Origin: a virus
Reading direction: 5' to 3' (one strand)
DNA: 55,963 bases
Virus record (IMG/VR): IMGVR_UViG_3300035698_020076
Span: 1-55,963 of that record
Shown: positions 8,219 to 16,056 of the stretch, piece after piece
Numbering within the stretch: the stretch's first letter is position 1
Layout of the letters: every line of letters starts with the position of its first letter
Translations under genes and position numbers: made by a program
The notes under the pieces: generated by a model
Database searches by the model: none
Told to the model about the DNA's origin: nothing
Seen by the model: the letters and a program-made list of their open reading frames with translations, nothing else

Positions 8219-9889
8219 ATGCACGATATTCTAAAAAACCTACCTAAAGGCCTACTTGCCGATGTTAAAGCTATGATGGAAGGCAAGAAGACCAACAAAC
8301 ATGGTAACGATGTTGTAGGACAAGAAGATTCAGATATCGACAACGATGGTGATTCTGATAATTCTGATAAGTTTCTTGCTAAGCGGCGCACGGCGATTGC
8401 TAAGAGTATGAATAAAGAAGAAGTTGAAGAGTTAGATGAACTTTCAAAGGATACTCTTATAAGTTATAAAAACAAGGCTAAGGCTGATCCAGCGTTCGAA
8501 AAGCGTAAGGGTAAGATTTCTCACGCTCGTAAAGCTATTATGGCAAAACGTAATGCTGGGATTACACGAGCTGAGCCAAAGATTGCGTCGCACCTTGATA
8601 AAGAATATGATCAGAGAGCAAAAAAACGCGCTGAATTAGCTAACGCACTTCATGATCATTTTCATAAACATGCGCCAAAGGTTCTTGCTAAGCATGGTTA
8701 TACAAAGACGGCTGATGGTAGTAAGTATACCACTTATACTAAACCACACGAGACCGGTCATCAGTTCCATGTGAGTCTTACAAAGACAAGACCAGAGCGT
8801 GACCGCGCTGATGGCACGCCAGCCACGCACCAGATAACTAATACATCAGGTTGGTCCGGTGATAAGCATAAAACACATGATGACTTATATTGGGCACGAA
8901 ATAAAGAGGTGACCCTGGATGATCATAAAAAAGAATCATTAAAAAGCTTTGATGATGCTCTTAAAAAACACCATGAAAACCGTCACAATGATATGATGCG
9001 AGAGTCTATTAACATCGAAAGTGATGTTATTCTTGAAGCAGAGAATGCTGTCGACCGTCTAAAGCATCACCACTCACATATTAAAACACTTTTAAAATCT
9101 CTTGATGATCATATGGATAAATATGCATCTAAGGCAAAAGAGCATAAAGGATATAAGGGCGATGTGGGTCCACATTGGGGGCACGTTGGTACTTTTGCAA
9201 ACGTTGCCGATAGCTTAAGCAATATTCACGATTCAATTGCGAAATCTCACGTTGTTAGCGAAGAACTTGAAGAAGGTTATAAAATTCCTTCTAACTACGC
9301 TGAACTTGCAGCTAGAAAAAAACGTCGCGCTGAAAAGGATGCCGCCAAAAATGACGATGGCAGCATGAAACCAATTAAACTAACTAAAGGTTGGGGTGAC
9401 GGCGGTAAGGGTATGAAGGCTAATTACGGGAAGCTTGCTAAAGAAGAAGTAACTTTTTCACAGACTCTTTCACAGGAAGAAATTGATTTTTTTGAAAGTA
9501 TTGGTAACGAAGACCTAGATGAAGCACGCGGTCGCCCAAAGCGCTCCGTGACTAATCAAGGGTTTACAGTGCACCCAAAGACTAGAGAAAAGTTGATGCA
9601 TAATAACCCAGATCATATGGCGAGAATTGCTAGGCTTCAAAAAAATGGTCTACTTCCTAAAGTAGAAAAGGAAGCTAGTCAGCATATTATGCAACAGCTT
9701 GAAAAGGCTCGTGTGTCTATGAGCGGCACCGGTAAGGTTGACTTTCATGATGGAACATCGCATAATCTATTAGGCTCACACGCCGCTAAGCTTATTACTA
9801 AGTATGGTGGTATGAAGCCAGGTGAGAAAGAAGCTTTTCAAAAGAAGATTCATATTTCCCACGCAAACCTAATGAAAGAGCTAAAATAA
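8219..9889 (+). CDS. Repeat-rich late protein related to the 4738 gene product, with a calcium-loop motif
   Basis: 556 residues; CGGAG ribosome binding site and a late box upstream. Residues 37-47 read D-S-D-I-D-N-D-G-D-S-D, which fits a dockerin or EF-hand-like calcium-binding loop. The EEVEELDELSKDTLISYKNK block near residue 63 is the same acidic-helical repeat found in the 4738 protein, so the two genes are paralogous in parts. The protein is basic and His-rich. Abundant L-x-E sites would suit head-protease processing (inference). The function is unknown. Confidence 0.7.
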   Translation: MHDILKNLPKGLLADVKAMMEGKKTNKHGNDVVGQEDSDIDNDGDSDNSDKFLAKRRTAIAKSMNKEEVEELDELSKDTLISYKNKAKADPAFEKRKGKISHARKAIMAKRNAGITRAEPKIASHLDKEYDQRAKKRAELANALHDHFHKHAPKVLAKHGYTKTADGSKYTTYTKPHETGHQFHVSLTKTRPERDRADGTPATHQITNTSGWSGDKHKTHDDLYWARNKEVTLDDHKKESLKSFDDALKKHHENRHNDMMRESINIESDVILEAENAVDRLKHHHSHIKTLLKSLDDHMDKYASKAKEHKGYKGDVGPHWGHVGTFANVADSLSNIHDSIAKSHVVSEELEEGYKIPSNYAELAARKKRRAEKDAAKNDDGSMKPIKLTKGWGDGGKGMKANYGKLAKEEVTFSQTLSQEEIDFFESIGNEDLDEARGRPKRSVTNQGFTVHPKTREKLMHNNPDHMARIARLQKNGLLPKVEKEASQHIMQQLEKARVSMSGTGKVDFHDGTSHNLLGSHAAKLITKYGGMKPGEKEAFQKKIHISHANLMKELK

Positions 9890-9894
9890 TAGCT

Positions 9895-9902
9895 TATAAA
9901 TA
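9895..9902 (+). promoter_or_regulatory. T4-type late promoter box
   Basis: Exact TATAAATA, 33 bases upstream of ATG 9936. Confidence 0.8.
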
Positions 9903-9935
9903 GTATTAAGTTACACTTATAAACGGAGAAGTAAT

Positions 9936-10460
9936 ATGGCCAATTGGGGCAACACAGACGACGCAGCTAACTCAGTATCATGGGCGCCAGCGCTATTAAA
10001 TACGGCAGCTAACTCTGTCAATCAAACTGCACTATATGGTAATACTAATATGGGTGCGTTTGAAGCTAAAGAAGTTAACGCACAAGTTGGACTTGATGAC
10101 TCAGAACCAGCGTACCGATTCGGTTCGCATGCTGGGTGGAATCTTAAGACAACAGGTACGGGATCTATTACTAGCATTACTATTACCACGCCAGGTACCG
10201 GGTACGCTAACACAGATACTTTCGTTGTTGCCGCAACAGGAACCGGCTCTGCCAACGCTACGGGCACTATTGGTACAGACGGATCGGGTGCAATCACTTC
10301 AGTAGTTCTTACTACCGGAGGAACTGGATTTACAACCGCCGCACCGACAGTCGTAATTACAACCGGGGCTGGTACCACTGGCGTTCTAACAGCAGCTGCT
10401 GGTGGTCGCGCAGGTCGTGTTAGTTATGAAACACTCGTTGCAATGGGTACAATCGTTTAA
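9936..10460 (+). CDS. Putative virion structural protein, Gly/Thr-rich
   Basis: 174 residues; AAACGGAGAAG precedes ATG 9936. The centre repeats beta-strand units of the type GSITSITITTPGTGY and GAITSVVLTTGGTGF, a pattern common in phage decoration and tail proteins. The ends are conserved-looking and soluble. The strong own late promoter suggests an abundant virion protein. No specific family is assigned. Confidence 0.6.
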   Translation: MANWGNTDDAANSVSWAPALLNTAANSVNQTALYGNTNMGAFEAKEVNAQVGLDDSEPAYRFGSHAGWNLKTTGTGSITSITITTPGTGYANTDTFVVAATGTGSANATGTIGTDGSGAITSVVLTTGGTGFTTAAPTVVITTGAGTTGVLTAAAGGRAGRVSYETLVAMGTIV

Positions 10461-10517
10461 TTTGAATGAACTGAAACTAGTAGTTACCGCTAGCTATTTA
10501 TTAAGATAACATATAAT

Positions 10518-10910
10518 ATGAAAATAGAGAATATTAACGAAGATAATTTTGTACTATTTGCTGCAAAGCATTATGACAATGCGGCATGCCATGACACAAT
10601 AGAGTTTTACGATGATTTAAAGAGATTTAAATATATCAAGAGACTATTTGGGAAGTATGAAGAAACAGGTGACCTGCGAGAGAGGCTTATCCTGAATCAT
10701 ATAATTATATTATATAATGTTTTTGGTCAAGAGGCAACTAGAATGTTGTTTTTTAAGTTAGATTCTTATTATTATTGCTTAAAACCTTTTTTAGTGATGT
10801 TACACTTTATGCCAGAAAAAGTAGAAAATATTGGGCACGAGGGTAGGGATATTTTTTCTAGTGATATACCTATGGATCAGCACGTAATTGATATATTAAG
10901 GAAGATATAA
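10518..10910 (+). CDS. Conserved hypothetical protein of T4-like phages, 130 aa
   Basis: Begins MKIENINEDNFVLFAAKHY and has a helical core (DDLKRFKYIKRLFGKYEETG...LILNHIIILYNVFG). From memory this pattern recurs in T4-like phages, with no known function. It is AT-rich and has no clear Shine-Dalgarno. It abuts the next gene directly. Confidence 0.7.
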   Translation: MKIENINEDNFVLFAAKHYDNAACHDTIEFYDDLKRFKYIKRLFGKYEETGDLRERLILNHIIILYNVFGQEATRMLFFKLDSYYYCLKPFLVMLHFMPEKVENIGHEGRDIFSSDIPMDQHVIDILRKI

Positions 10911-11264
10911 ATGAATAAAGAGATAAAAATAAAGGGGTCAATTCACGATTGGAAACGAGCCCTACCTAATGATATTTCTCATATTGATTCGACTGAAGAT
11001 GATAGGGTCTCTCATGCATATAAAAAAATAAATGGTAAGAAGGTCCGTTTTGGTTCTTATCACCATAATGCAAAGTATGGCACATTTAAAGAAGAAGCAC
11101 CAGCTAACTCTGCAGGAGGCGGTGGTGTGGCCGCCATCGGGGTCGGCGCAGATGGTGAGCCGGGTGTAATGCCAAAAGCGGTATCCAGATATAAGAAAAA
11201 AAATAAAGAAGGTGAGCCAAAAGCTGGCCGTAAAACATTTACGCAGTTTATGAAGGGTATATAA
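10911..11264 (+). CDS. Conserved hypothetical protein with Gly-rich segment, 117 aa
   Basis: The centre carries ANSAGGGGVAAIGVG followed by EPGV, a signature I associate with small conserved proteins of marine T4-like phages. The flanks are basic. It lies in the stop-start chain 10518-11948 leading into the spanins. The function is unknown. Confidence 0.65.
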   Translation: MNKEIKIKGSIHDWKRALPNDISHIDSTEDDRVSHAYKKINGKKVRFGSYHHNAKYGTFKEEAPANSAGGGGVAAIGVGADGEPGVMPKAVSRYKKKNKEGEPKAGRKTFTQFMKGI

Positions 11265-11265
11265 T

Positions 11266-11775
11266 ATGTTTAGCTTAATACCACTACCAGTAAAGATAGG
11301 CGTGGCTGCTATTGCTTTGGCCGGCGCAGCTGGTTTTGGCTATATGAAGGGTAGTGAAAAATCTGCAATTGCATTAGCAAATTATAAAGCGACCGCAGAA
11401 GAACAAATCTCTGAACTTAAAGATAAAAATGCAGCGATAAATGATAATGTTACAGTGAAGTATGTTGATCGCGTGAATACAATTAGAGAAAAAGAAACGA
11501 TTTATAGAGATGTGGTTGCTCGCCAAAAACCACAATATAATCTATCAATAGGTTGGATTTACTTGCATGACGCCGCAGCTAGGATGGCTAACCCAAACAT
11601 GGAAATGGCAGCTGATAGTTCGCCTTCAGGAATTATGGACACAACTGCGCTGAATGTGGTAACGAGTAATTACGCAATTTGTAGTCAAACTTCCAGTCAA
11701 CTCAAAGCACTTCAAGAATGGATTAAAGATACACAAGCGGCTGTAAAAGCTAGTAATGAAGAGGTAAAGAAATGA
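11266..11775 (+). CDS. Putative inner-membrane spanin (i-spanin)
   Basis: 169 residues. One N-terminal membrane segment (about residues 7-27) is followed by a long periplasmic coiled-coil-like region and a charged C-terminus. Its stop overlaps the start of a small lipoprotein gene, the classic arrangement of Rz/Rz1 spanin pairs, which fuse inner and outer membranes at the end of lysis. The call rests on topology and gene order. It is preceded by a conserved small gene and followed within 1 kb by a small two-pass membrane protein that could be the holin. Confidence 0.7.
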   Translation: MFSLIPLPVKIGVAAIALAGAAGFGYMKGSEKSAIALANYKATAEEQISELKDKNAAINDNVTVKYVDRVNTIREKETIYRDVVARQKPQYNLSIGWIYLHDAAARMANPNMEMAADSSPSGIMDTTALNVVTSNYAICSQTSSQLKALQEWIKDTQAAVKASNEEVKK

Positions 11776-11948
11776 AACAAATTTCACTAGTTATAACATT
11801 AGCCCTCCTTAGCGGCTGCAGCACTACAAAATTAATCCCACAGGCTTATATGCCAGCGCCACCTAGTATCTTAATGCAACCCCCTGGGGAGCTTAATACT
11901 ATTAGACCTACAGAAACACAAGAAGAAGATCCAAATGGAAAATTTTGA
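11772..11948 (+). CDS. Putative outer-membrane lipoprotein spanin (o-spanin)
   Basis: 58 residues. A signal peptide ends in a lipobox, LLSG-C16, and the mature part is Pro-rich (PQAYMPAPPSILMQPPGE), as usual for Rz1-type proteins. The ATG overlaps the i-spanin stop (ATGA), and the 3' end overlaps the next gene by 14 bases. It would be lipidated at Cys16, anchored in the outer membrane, and would pair with the i-spanin across the periplasm. This implies a Gram-negative host. Confidence 0.75.
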   Translation: MKQISLVITLALLSGCSTTKLIPQAYMPAPPSILMQPPGELNTIRPTETQEEDPNGKF

Positions 11949-12180
11949 TGATTTCATCATTGAAGAGGACGGTGATGATTCCTCTTCCGATGCAAAGAAA
12001 AATACGATCAATTTTATCGTATCTAACTTTTACCGGTTTATCAATAGTGGTAATGATGGTGACGACCGGGCGCTTCTAATGCTTATCGGGGCCCTAAGTG
12101 TTTTAAACACAAGCGATGACTCTACAGCAATTCAAGCAGCAAGACGTCTTACCCAAATGGCACTAGTAAGAAGAAAATAA
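11935..12180 (+). CDS. Hypothetical acidic protein, 81 aa
   Basis: Starts inside the 3' end of the o-spanin gene. The acidic N-terminus (MENFDDFIIEEDGDDSSSD) is followed by a helical domain ending in a basic RRK tail. No family is recognised. The tight overlap indicates co-translation with the lysis genes. Confidence 0.6.
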   Translation: MENFDDFIIEEDGDDSSSDAKKNTINFIVSNFYRFINSGNDGDDRALLMLIGALSVLNTSDDSTAIQAARRLTQMALVRRK

Positions 12181-12190
12181 AGGAAATTTT

Positions 12191-12427
12191 ATGAATATTT
12201 TAAAAAAGATTAAAGATTGGTTTAGTGCAGATAATAGTACCCTAATTGAACAGTTTAGAGAAAATATCTCAGAAGACTCTAAGGTAACAAAGCCCTCAAC
12301 ACCACGGGTTAAAAAACCAGTCACCTCAACGCGTAAAAAACCTGTAGAGAGTATTTACAATAAGGATAAAACCACCACAAAAAAAGCGCCAGCTAAGCCA
12401 CGCAAACCAAGAGCTAAAAAAAGCTAA
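12191..12427 (+). CDS. Hypothetical Lys/Pro-rich protein, 78 aa
   Basis: AAAGGAAAT precedes ATG 12191. An amphipathic helix at the start (MNILKKIKDWF) is followed by a disordered, very basic tail with TKKAPAKPRKPRAKK. Such tails bind nucleic acid or membranes, but no role can be assigned. It sits between lysis-type genes. Confidence 0.6.
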   Translation: MNILKKIKDWFSADNSTLIEQFRENISEDSKVTKPSTPRVKKPVTSTRKKPVESIYNKDKTTTKKAPAKPRKPRAKKS

Positions 12428-12492
12428 ATAATATAATAATACAAATTGATTCTTTAATTTTCATCATGTAGTACAAAACACAGGATGAAATA

Positions 12493-12738
12493 ATGAAAAA
12501 ATTCTTTAAACAAATATTTACAGATCCTGGCGGGGGGTATTCTTCCAAAAGAGCTGTAGTACTATTAGGTGTATTTCTTATTGCAACAGGGTATATTGCA
12601 AATTTATTTTTTGATTACACCGTAGAACAATTTATGTTTGAGTCTGTTATGTATATCGTTATTGCAGGTTTCGGGATCTCAGGAGCTGAGAAATTCGCTC
12701 CTAAAGATAAACAACAAAGTAAAGAGATTGAAGAATAA
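12493..12738 (+). CDS. Small two-pass membrane protein, holin candidate
   Basis: 81 residues. Two hydrophobic segments, about residues 20-40 and 50-65, are separated by a short loop, and the C-terminus is charged. CAGGATG precedes the start. Its place just downstream of the spanin pair makes a holin or pinholin role plausible, but sequence alone does not prove it. It overlaps the next ATG by one base. Confidence 0.55.
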   Translation: MKKFFKQIFTDPGGGYSSKRAVVLLGVFLIATGYIANLFFDYTVEQFMFESVMYIVIAGFGISGAEKFAPKDKQQSKEIEE

Positions 12739-13244
12739 TGCCTGAAACACTACCCATACAAAATTCAAAGAAAATTGATAAAGTTACGGAAGCTGTAAAT
12801 AGACTACAACAGGATATGGCACAGGTTGGTTCTTTGGTCGGTCGCTTGGATATTACTATTGAGAAACTTACAGAGGTATCTACTACCGTCTCGCAGCTGC
12901 TTGCTGTACAGGGTAATAGAATTGAATTTCATGAAAAGGAAGGGGAAAAGTTGGCTCAAATATTAGAATCTCGCCGCCAAGAAGAACTCCAACATATTAA
13001 AGATGTTTACAACCGTATTGAGACAGTAGAGATTGATCTACGTAAAGAAGTAGATAATTCGTATCAAAAAGTATCTGATAAAATTGATGGTACACAAGAA
13101 GCTAATGATGTTAGCCGTAAAGAGTTTAATAAAGAAATTACAGATAGATTAGGTCGTTTAGAAAAATGGATCTGGTCCTTAGCCGGCGGCGGTATTGTTG
13201 GCGTATGGTTATTTAATAGTATAGATATTACCAAATTATTCTAA
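12738..13244 (+). CDS. Coiled-coil protein with C-terminal membrane anchor
   Basis: 168 residues. Heptad-like repeats run through most of the length (VTEAVNRLQQDMAQVGSLVG, then many KEVDNS/KEFNKEIT units). One hydrophobic segment lies near residues 145-163. The layout resembles haemolysin XhlA-type or phage membrane-tethered coiled-coil proteins. It is co-transcribed with the holin candidate. Confidence 0.6.
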   Translation: MPETLPIQNSKKIDKVTEAVNRLQQDMAQVGSLVGRLDITIEKLTEVSTTVSQLLAVQGNRIEFHEKEGEKLAQILESRRQEELQHIKDVYNRIETVEIDLRKEVDNSYQKVSDKIDGTQEANDVSRKEFNKEITDRLGRLEKWIWSLAGGGIVGVWLFNSIDITKLF

Positions 13245-13251
13245 ATAACAG

Positions 13252-13280
13252 TTGCACTAGTCTCGAATATAGCATATAAT
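13252..13280 (+). promoter_or_regulatory. Early-type promoter TTGCAC-N17-TATAAT
   Basis: -35 at 13252-13257, 17-base spacer, perfect -10 TATAAT at 13275-13280. It lies 35 bases upstream of the primase gene. Confidence 0.8.
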
Positions 13281-13315
13281 CATAATGTGATACAATAACT
13301 ATATGGATTATATGT

Positions 13316-14355
13316 ATGTCTTTGATATGGCTTGACTCGAAATACCTTTCTCTATTATCATTCCGACTACGGAACTTCAAGAGAAAAGGAAATAACAACT
13401 GGAACTTCTCATGTCCTTTCTGTGGTGATTCAAAAACAGACACAAGTAAGGCAAGAGGGTATGTATTTCCATCTAAAGGTAAACTAAGGTATTATTGTCA
13501 TAATTGTACAATACCTGGTATAGATATCCCTAAACTAGTAAAACACGAAGACCAAGGTCTTTACGACGAATATATTAAAGAGAAGCTTGTATCATCAGGA
13601 TCGCTTCGTGAAAAGTCTGACGTAGAACTCTTTGCTGATAAGATGAAAAAACCTACGTTTGTTAAAGCTACTCCCCTTAAGAAATTAAAAAAGATATCAC
13701 AACTTCGACCTGATTCACCTGTCAAGGCTTATATTAATAAGCGTCAGATTCCCCCTAATTACCATTTTAAACTCTTCTACTGTAGCAAGTTTATGTCATG
13801 GGTAAATGAGTTTGAGCCTGGGAAGTTTGATAATGTTGAATATGATGAGCCGAGACTCATTATACCATTAATCGATGAAGAAGGCAACTTGTTTGGGGTA
13901 CAAGGTAGATCATTTAAGAAAAATGCATCTCTCCGTTATATTACAATTATGTTTGATGAAACAAAGCCTAAACTTTATGGGCTTGATGCTATAGATGAAC
14001 TCCTACATATATATGTAGTAGAGGACCTATTGACTCAATGTTTCTTCCTAACGCATTAGCATCTGCTGGTTCAGACCTCACTTCTAATCTCAGCTATATA
14101 TCAGATGATCCTTCAAAGTTTACTATAATTTACGATAATGAGCCGAGAAATAAAGAGATAATAGCTAAGATAGAAAAATCTATTGATAAAGGCTATCCTG
14201 TTTGTATATGGCCGGAAACTGTAGAGCAAAAAGATATTAATGATATGATTATAAAAGGCGGGCTCTCTAAGAACAAAGTAGTTGATATTATTGAAGAAAA
14301 CACCTATATTGATCTAGAAGCTAAATTAAAATTACAACAATGGAAAAAGATATAA
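13316..14355 (+). CDS. 61: T4-type DNA primase, interrupted by a frameshift
   Basis: The N-terminus has the zinc-binding site of DnaG/gp61 primases: CPFCGD near residue 35, then CHNC near residue 62, followed by the RNA-polymerase domain. The first frame reads to E236 and stops at 14059. The TOPRIM continuation (E-G-P-I-D-S-M, then IIYDNEPRN) lies in the -1 frame from about 14023 to the TAA at 14355. Adding one G in GAGGACC at 14021-14027 restores a single protein of about 346 residues. No slippery heptamer is present, so a one-base deletion or sequencing error is more likely than programmed shifting. The primase would make RNA primers for lagging-strand synthesis. Confidence 0.85.
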
Positions 14356-14600
14356 TGTACTCATCTGAACTAATTCGAAAAATGCCTCTAAATCCTAAAC
14401 GAAAAATTCTATTTGTTGTTTATAATGACACTATGATTAAAGAAGCTGAGCAAATTATTGCAACGATCCATAGCCGCGATTACTTGTGGAATAATGTTAC
14501 TGTTGTTTCGTTTGACAAAGATTTTAATCGCCAGGGTGTAGATTATGATGTATACATTGATCCTATGGTATTCAAGTATAAAAACTCATGGAATGATTAA
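14355..14600 (+). CDS. Hypothetical protein, 81 aa
   Basis: I chose ATG 14355 (TAATG overlap with the primase stop); ATG 14340 would start inside the primase. The alternating hydrophobic strand ILFVVYND and the later VTVVSFDKDF suggest a small alpha/beta fold. The stop overlaps the next ATG. No family is recognised. Confidence 0.6.
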   Translation: MYSSELIRKMPLNPKRKILFVVYNDTMIKEAEQIIATIHSRDYLWNNVTVVSFDKDFNRQGVDYDVYIDPMVFKYKNSWND

Positions 14601-14743
14601 TGTGGTTGCGGAAGATATTATGTCGATTAGGTTGGCATAGTTGGACCCCTTGGGATCAACCCCGCTGGATTAATGATAATAAGAACGCGATGCAGTATCG
14701 TAAGTGTATTTGCTGTCAAAAGCAACAAAGGAATATTATATGA
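14600..14743 (+). CDS. Small zinc-finger-like protein (DUF1660-like), 47 aa
   Basis: Begins MWLRKILCRLGWHSW and ends with RKCICCQKQQR. The spacing of a Cys near the start, GWHSW, and a closing C-x-C-C motif resembles the small phage proteins grouped as DUF1660. The ATG overlaps the upstream stop, and its own stop overlaps the next ATG. The function is unknown; a zinc-stabilised mini-domain is likely. Confidence 0.6.
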   Translation: MWLRKILCRLGWHSWTPWDQPRWINDNKNAMQYRKCICCQKQQRNII

Positions 14744-15261
14744 TGACATTTAAAGAACGTATGCTCTATCTTGAAGGTATACAAACCAAAAATAAGAATA
14801 ATACCCACCCTAATGGAACATATGCTTCCGTAACCTTATCTAAAGCTTCACAGAAGACATTAGATGATTGGGTTACAGCTTATAAGATCCCTAATGCTAC
14901 AGAGCCTTCTACATACCATTCAACTTTGATTTATTCACGTAAAGGTGTACCAGAAGCTCAAGATTACAAAGTAGATCTCCCCATCAAAGCTAAGATTGAT
15001 CATTGGAAGATATTTAAGACCCAAAAAGGGGAAGATGCTCTAGTTGCAATTATGAACGCTCCGATATTAACACAGCATCATAAAAATATTCGTAAACAGT
15101 ATGGAGCTACTCATGATTTCCCAGACTACCACCCACACGTGACAATCAGTTATGATTTCGGCTCTGATATCGTACCTAAGGAAGTGCCTGATCTCGAACT
15201 AGAGTATGATTCGAAAGAATTTAAAGCTCTCGATCCAGATTTTGTGCCACCTAAGAAATGA
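14740..15261 (+). CDS. Acb1-like 2H phosphoesterase (candidate anti-CBASS protein)
   Basis: 173 residues from ATG 14740 (alternative 14743), with AAAGGAATA upstream. Two H-x-T motifs, H60-S-T62 and H133-V-T135, define the 2H phosphoesterase active site. The surroundings, GTYASVTLS before motif 1 and YGATHDFPDYHPHVT around motif 2, match my memory of T4 Acb1 (gp57B). Acb1 cleaves the cyclic nucleotide signals of CBASS defence. The N-terminus MTFKERMLYLEG resembles the targeting-type N-termini of other genes here, so delivery with the virion is a possibility. Homology is judged by eye. Confidence 0.75.
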   Translation: MMTFKERMLYLEGIQTKNKNNTHPNGTYASVTLSKASQKTLDDWVTAYKIPNATEPSTYHSTLIYSRKGVPEAQDYKVDLPIKAKIDHWKIFKTQKGEDALVAIMNAPILTQHHKNIRKQYGATHDFPDYHPHVTISYDFGSDIVPKEVPDLELEYDSKEFKALDPDFVPPKK

Positions 15262-15413
15262 CTGACAAATTAACCAGGCATTCAAATGCTTCTTACACAT
15301 ATGCTCTTCGAGATACAGCAGACATGTATCAAAATGATACACCTGCTGTGTGTGCTGTATTACGCGATTGTGCAGATATTATAGACGCGCTAACCGAGAA
15401 GCTTGAGAGATGA
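15258..15413 (+). CDS. Hypothetical helical protein, 51 aa
   Basis: ATG 15258 overlaps the Acb1-like stop and its TGA overlaps the next ATG, so it is in a tight co-translated chain. It begins MTDKLTRHSNASYTYALRDT and ends with an amphipathic helix. No family is recognised. Confidence 0.6.
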   Translation: MTDKLTRHSNASYTYALRDTADMYQNDTPAVCAVLRDCADIIDALTEKLER

Positions 15414-15808
15414 AAGTAATTATCGCAGGTACACGATACAAAGATCCTGAGAATAAAATTCCGTTTGACGATTATAATTTGGTAGTTAATTCTATACATA
15501 GATCTAAATTCATTATAACTGAAATAGTTAGTGGTCAAGCTATTGGAGTTGATTTGCTTGGGGAGCGGTTTGCCTCCGCTAACAACATCTCAGTGAATAC
15601 TATGCCTGTCACGCCCGAAGAGTGGAACCGCCTAGGAAGACGCGCCGGCCCAATGCGTAATAAACGTATGGCTGAGTACGCAGACGCTGCTGTAATTATT
15701 TGGGATGGGAAGTCTCCTGGGTCACGTAATATGATTAATGAAATGATTAAACTAGAAAAGCCATATTACATTGGAATGACTTATAATAATATTGAGGATT
15801 TTATGTAA
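15410..15808 (+). CDS. DUF2493 / SLOG-type nucleotide-binding protein
   Basis: 132 residues with a Rossmann-like start (MKVIIAGTRYK), a central VSGQAIGVDLLGERFA, and the signature RRAGPMRNKRMAEYADAAV followed by IIWDGKSPGS. These are the hallmarks of the YspA/DUF2493 branch of the SLOG superfamily, thought to bind nucleotide-derived ligands. The reaction is unknown. In a gene chain with an Acb1-like enzyme, a role in nucleotide signalling is conceivable (inference). Confidence 0.8.
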   Translation: MKVIIAGTRYKDPENKIPFDDYNLVVNSIHRSKFIITEIVSGQAIGVDLLGERFASANNISVNTMPVTPEEWNRLGRRAGPMRNKRMAEYADAAVIIWDGKSPGSRNMINEMIKLEKPYYIGMTYNNIEDFM

Positions 15809-16056
15809 TGATAACTAACCACGATAAGGGCTTAGTAATAGAAGCATTTGGCGTAGATTCAATAAGAATGATTTACGGGAATAAAATGTGGCATATTCAA
15901 TATAAAAACAAAAATAAAAGTATCTTTTGGAAAACATATTGCACATATGCTAACTATGATGAAGCTGTAAAAATTTTTAAAGCGCTTGAAGACAGTGGAA
16001 TAATAACCATACATAGGTATTCTAATAAAACAGCAATGGAGATAATATTGAGATGA
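15808..16056 (+). CDS. Hypothetical protein, 82 aa
   Basis: Starts by TAATG overlap with the DUF2493 gene and overlaps thyX by four bases. It is rich in aromatic and basic residues (MWHIQYKNKNKSIFWKTYCT). No domain is recognised. Confidence 0.6.
   Translation: MITNHDKGLVIEAFGVDSIRMIYGNKMWHIQYKNKNKSIFWKTYCTYANYDEAVKIFKALEDSGIITIHRYSNKTAMEIILR

Noticed and set aside
12448-12475. TTGATT plus a weak -10 before the 12493 membrane gene
   Set aside because: The -10 is poor and the conserved downstream sequence of the early promoter family is absent.
14010-14040. Programmed -1 frameshift in the primase
   Set aside because: No X-XXY-YYZ slippery heptamer or obvious downstream stimulatory structure; a missing base is simpler.
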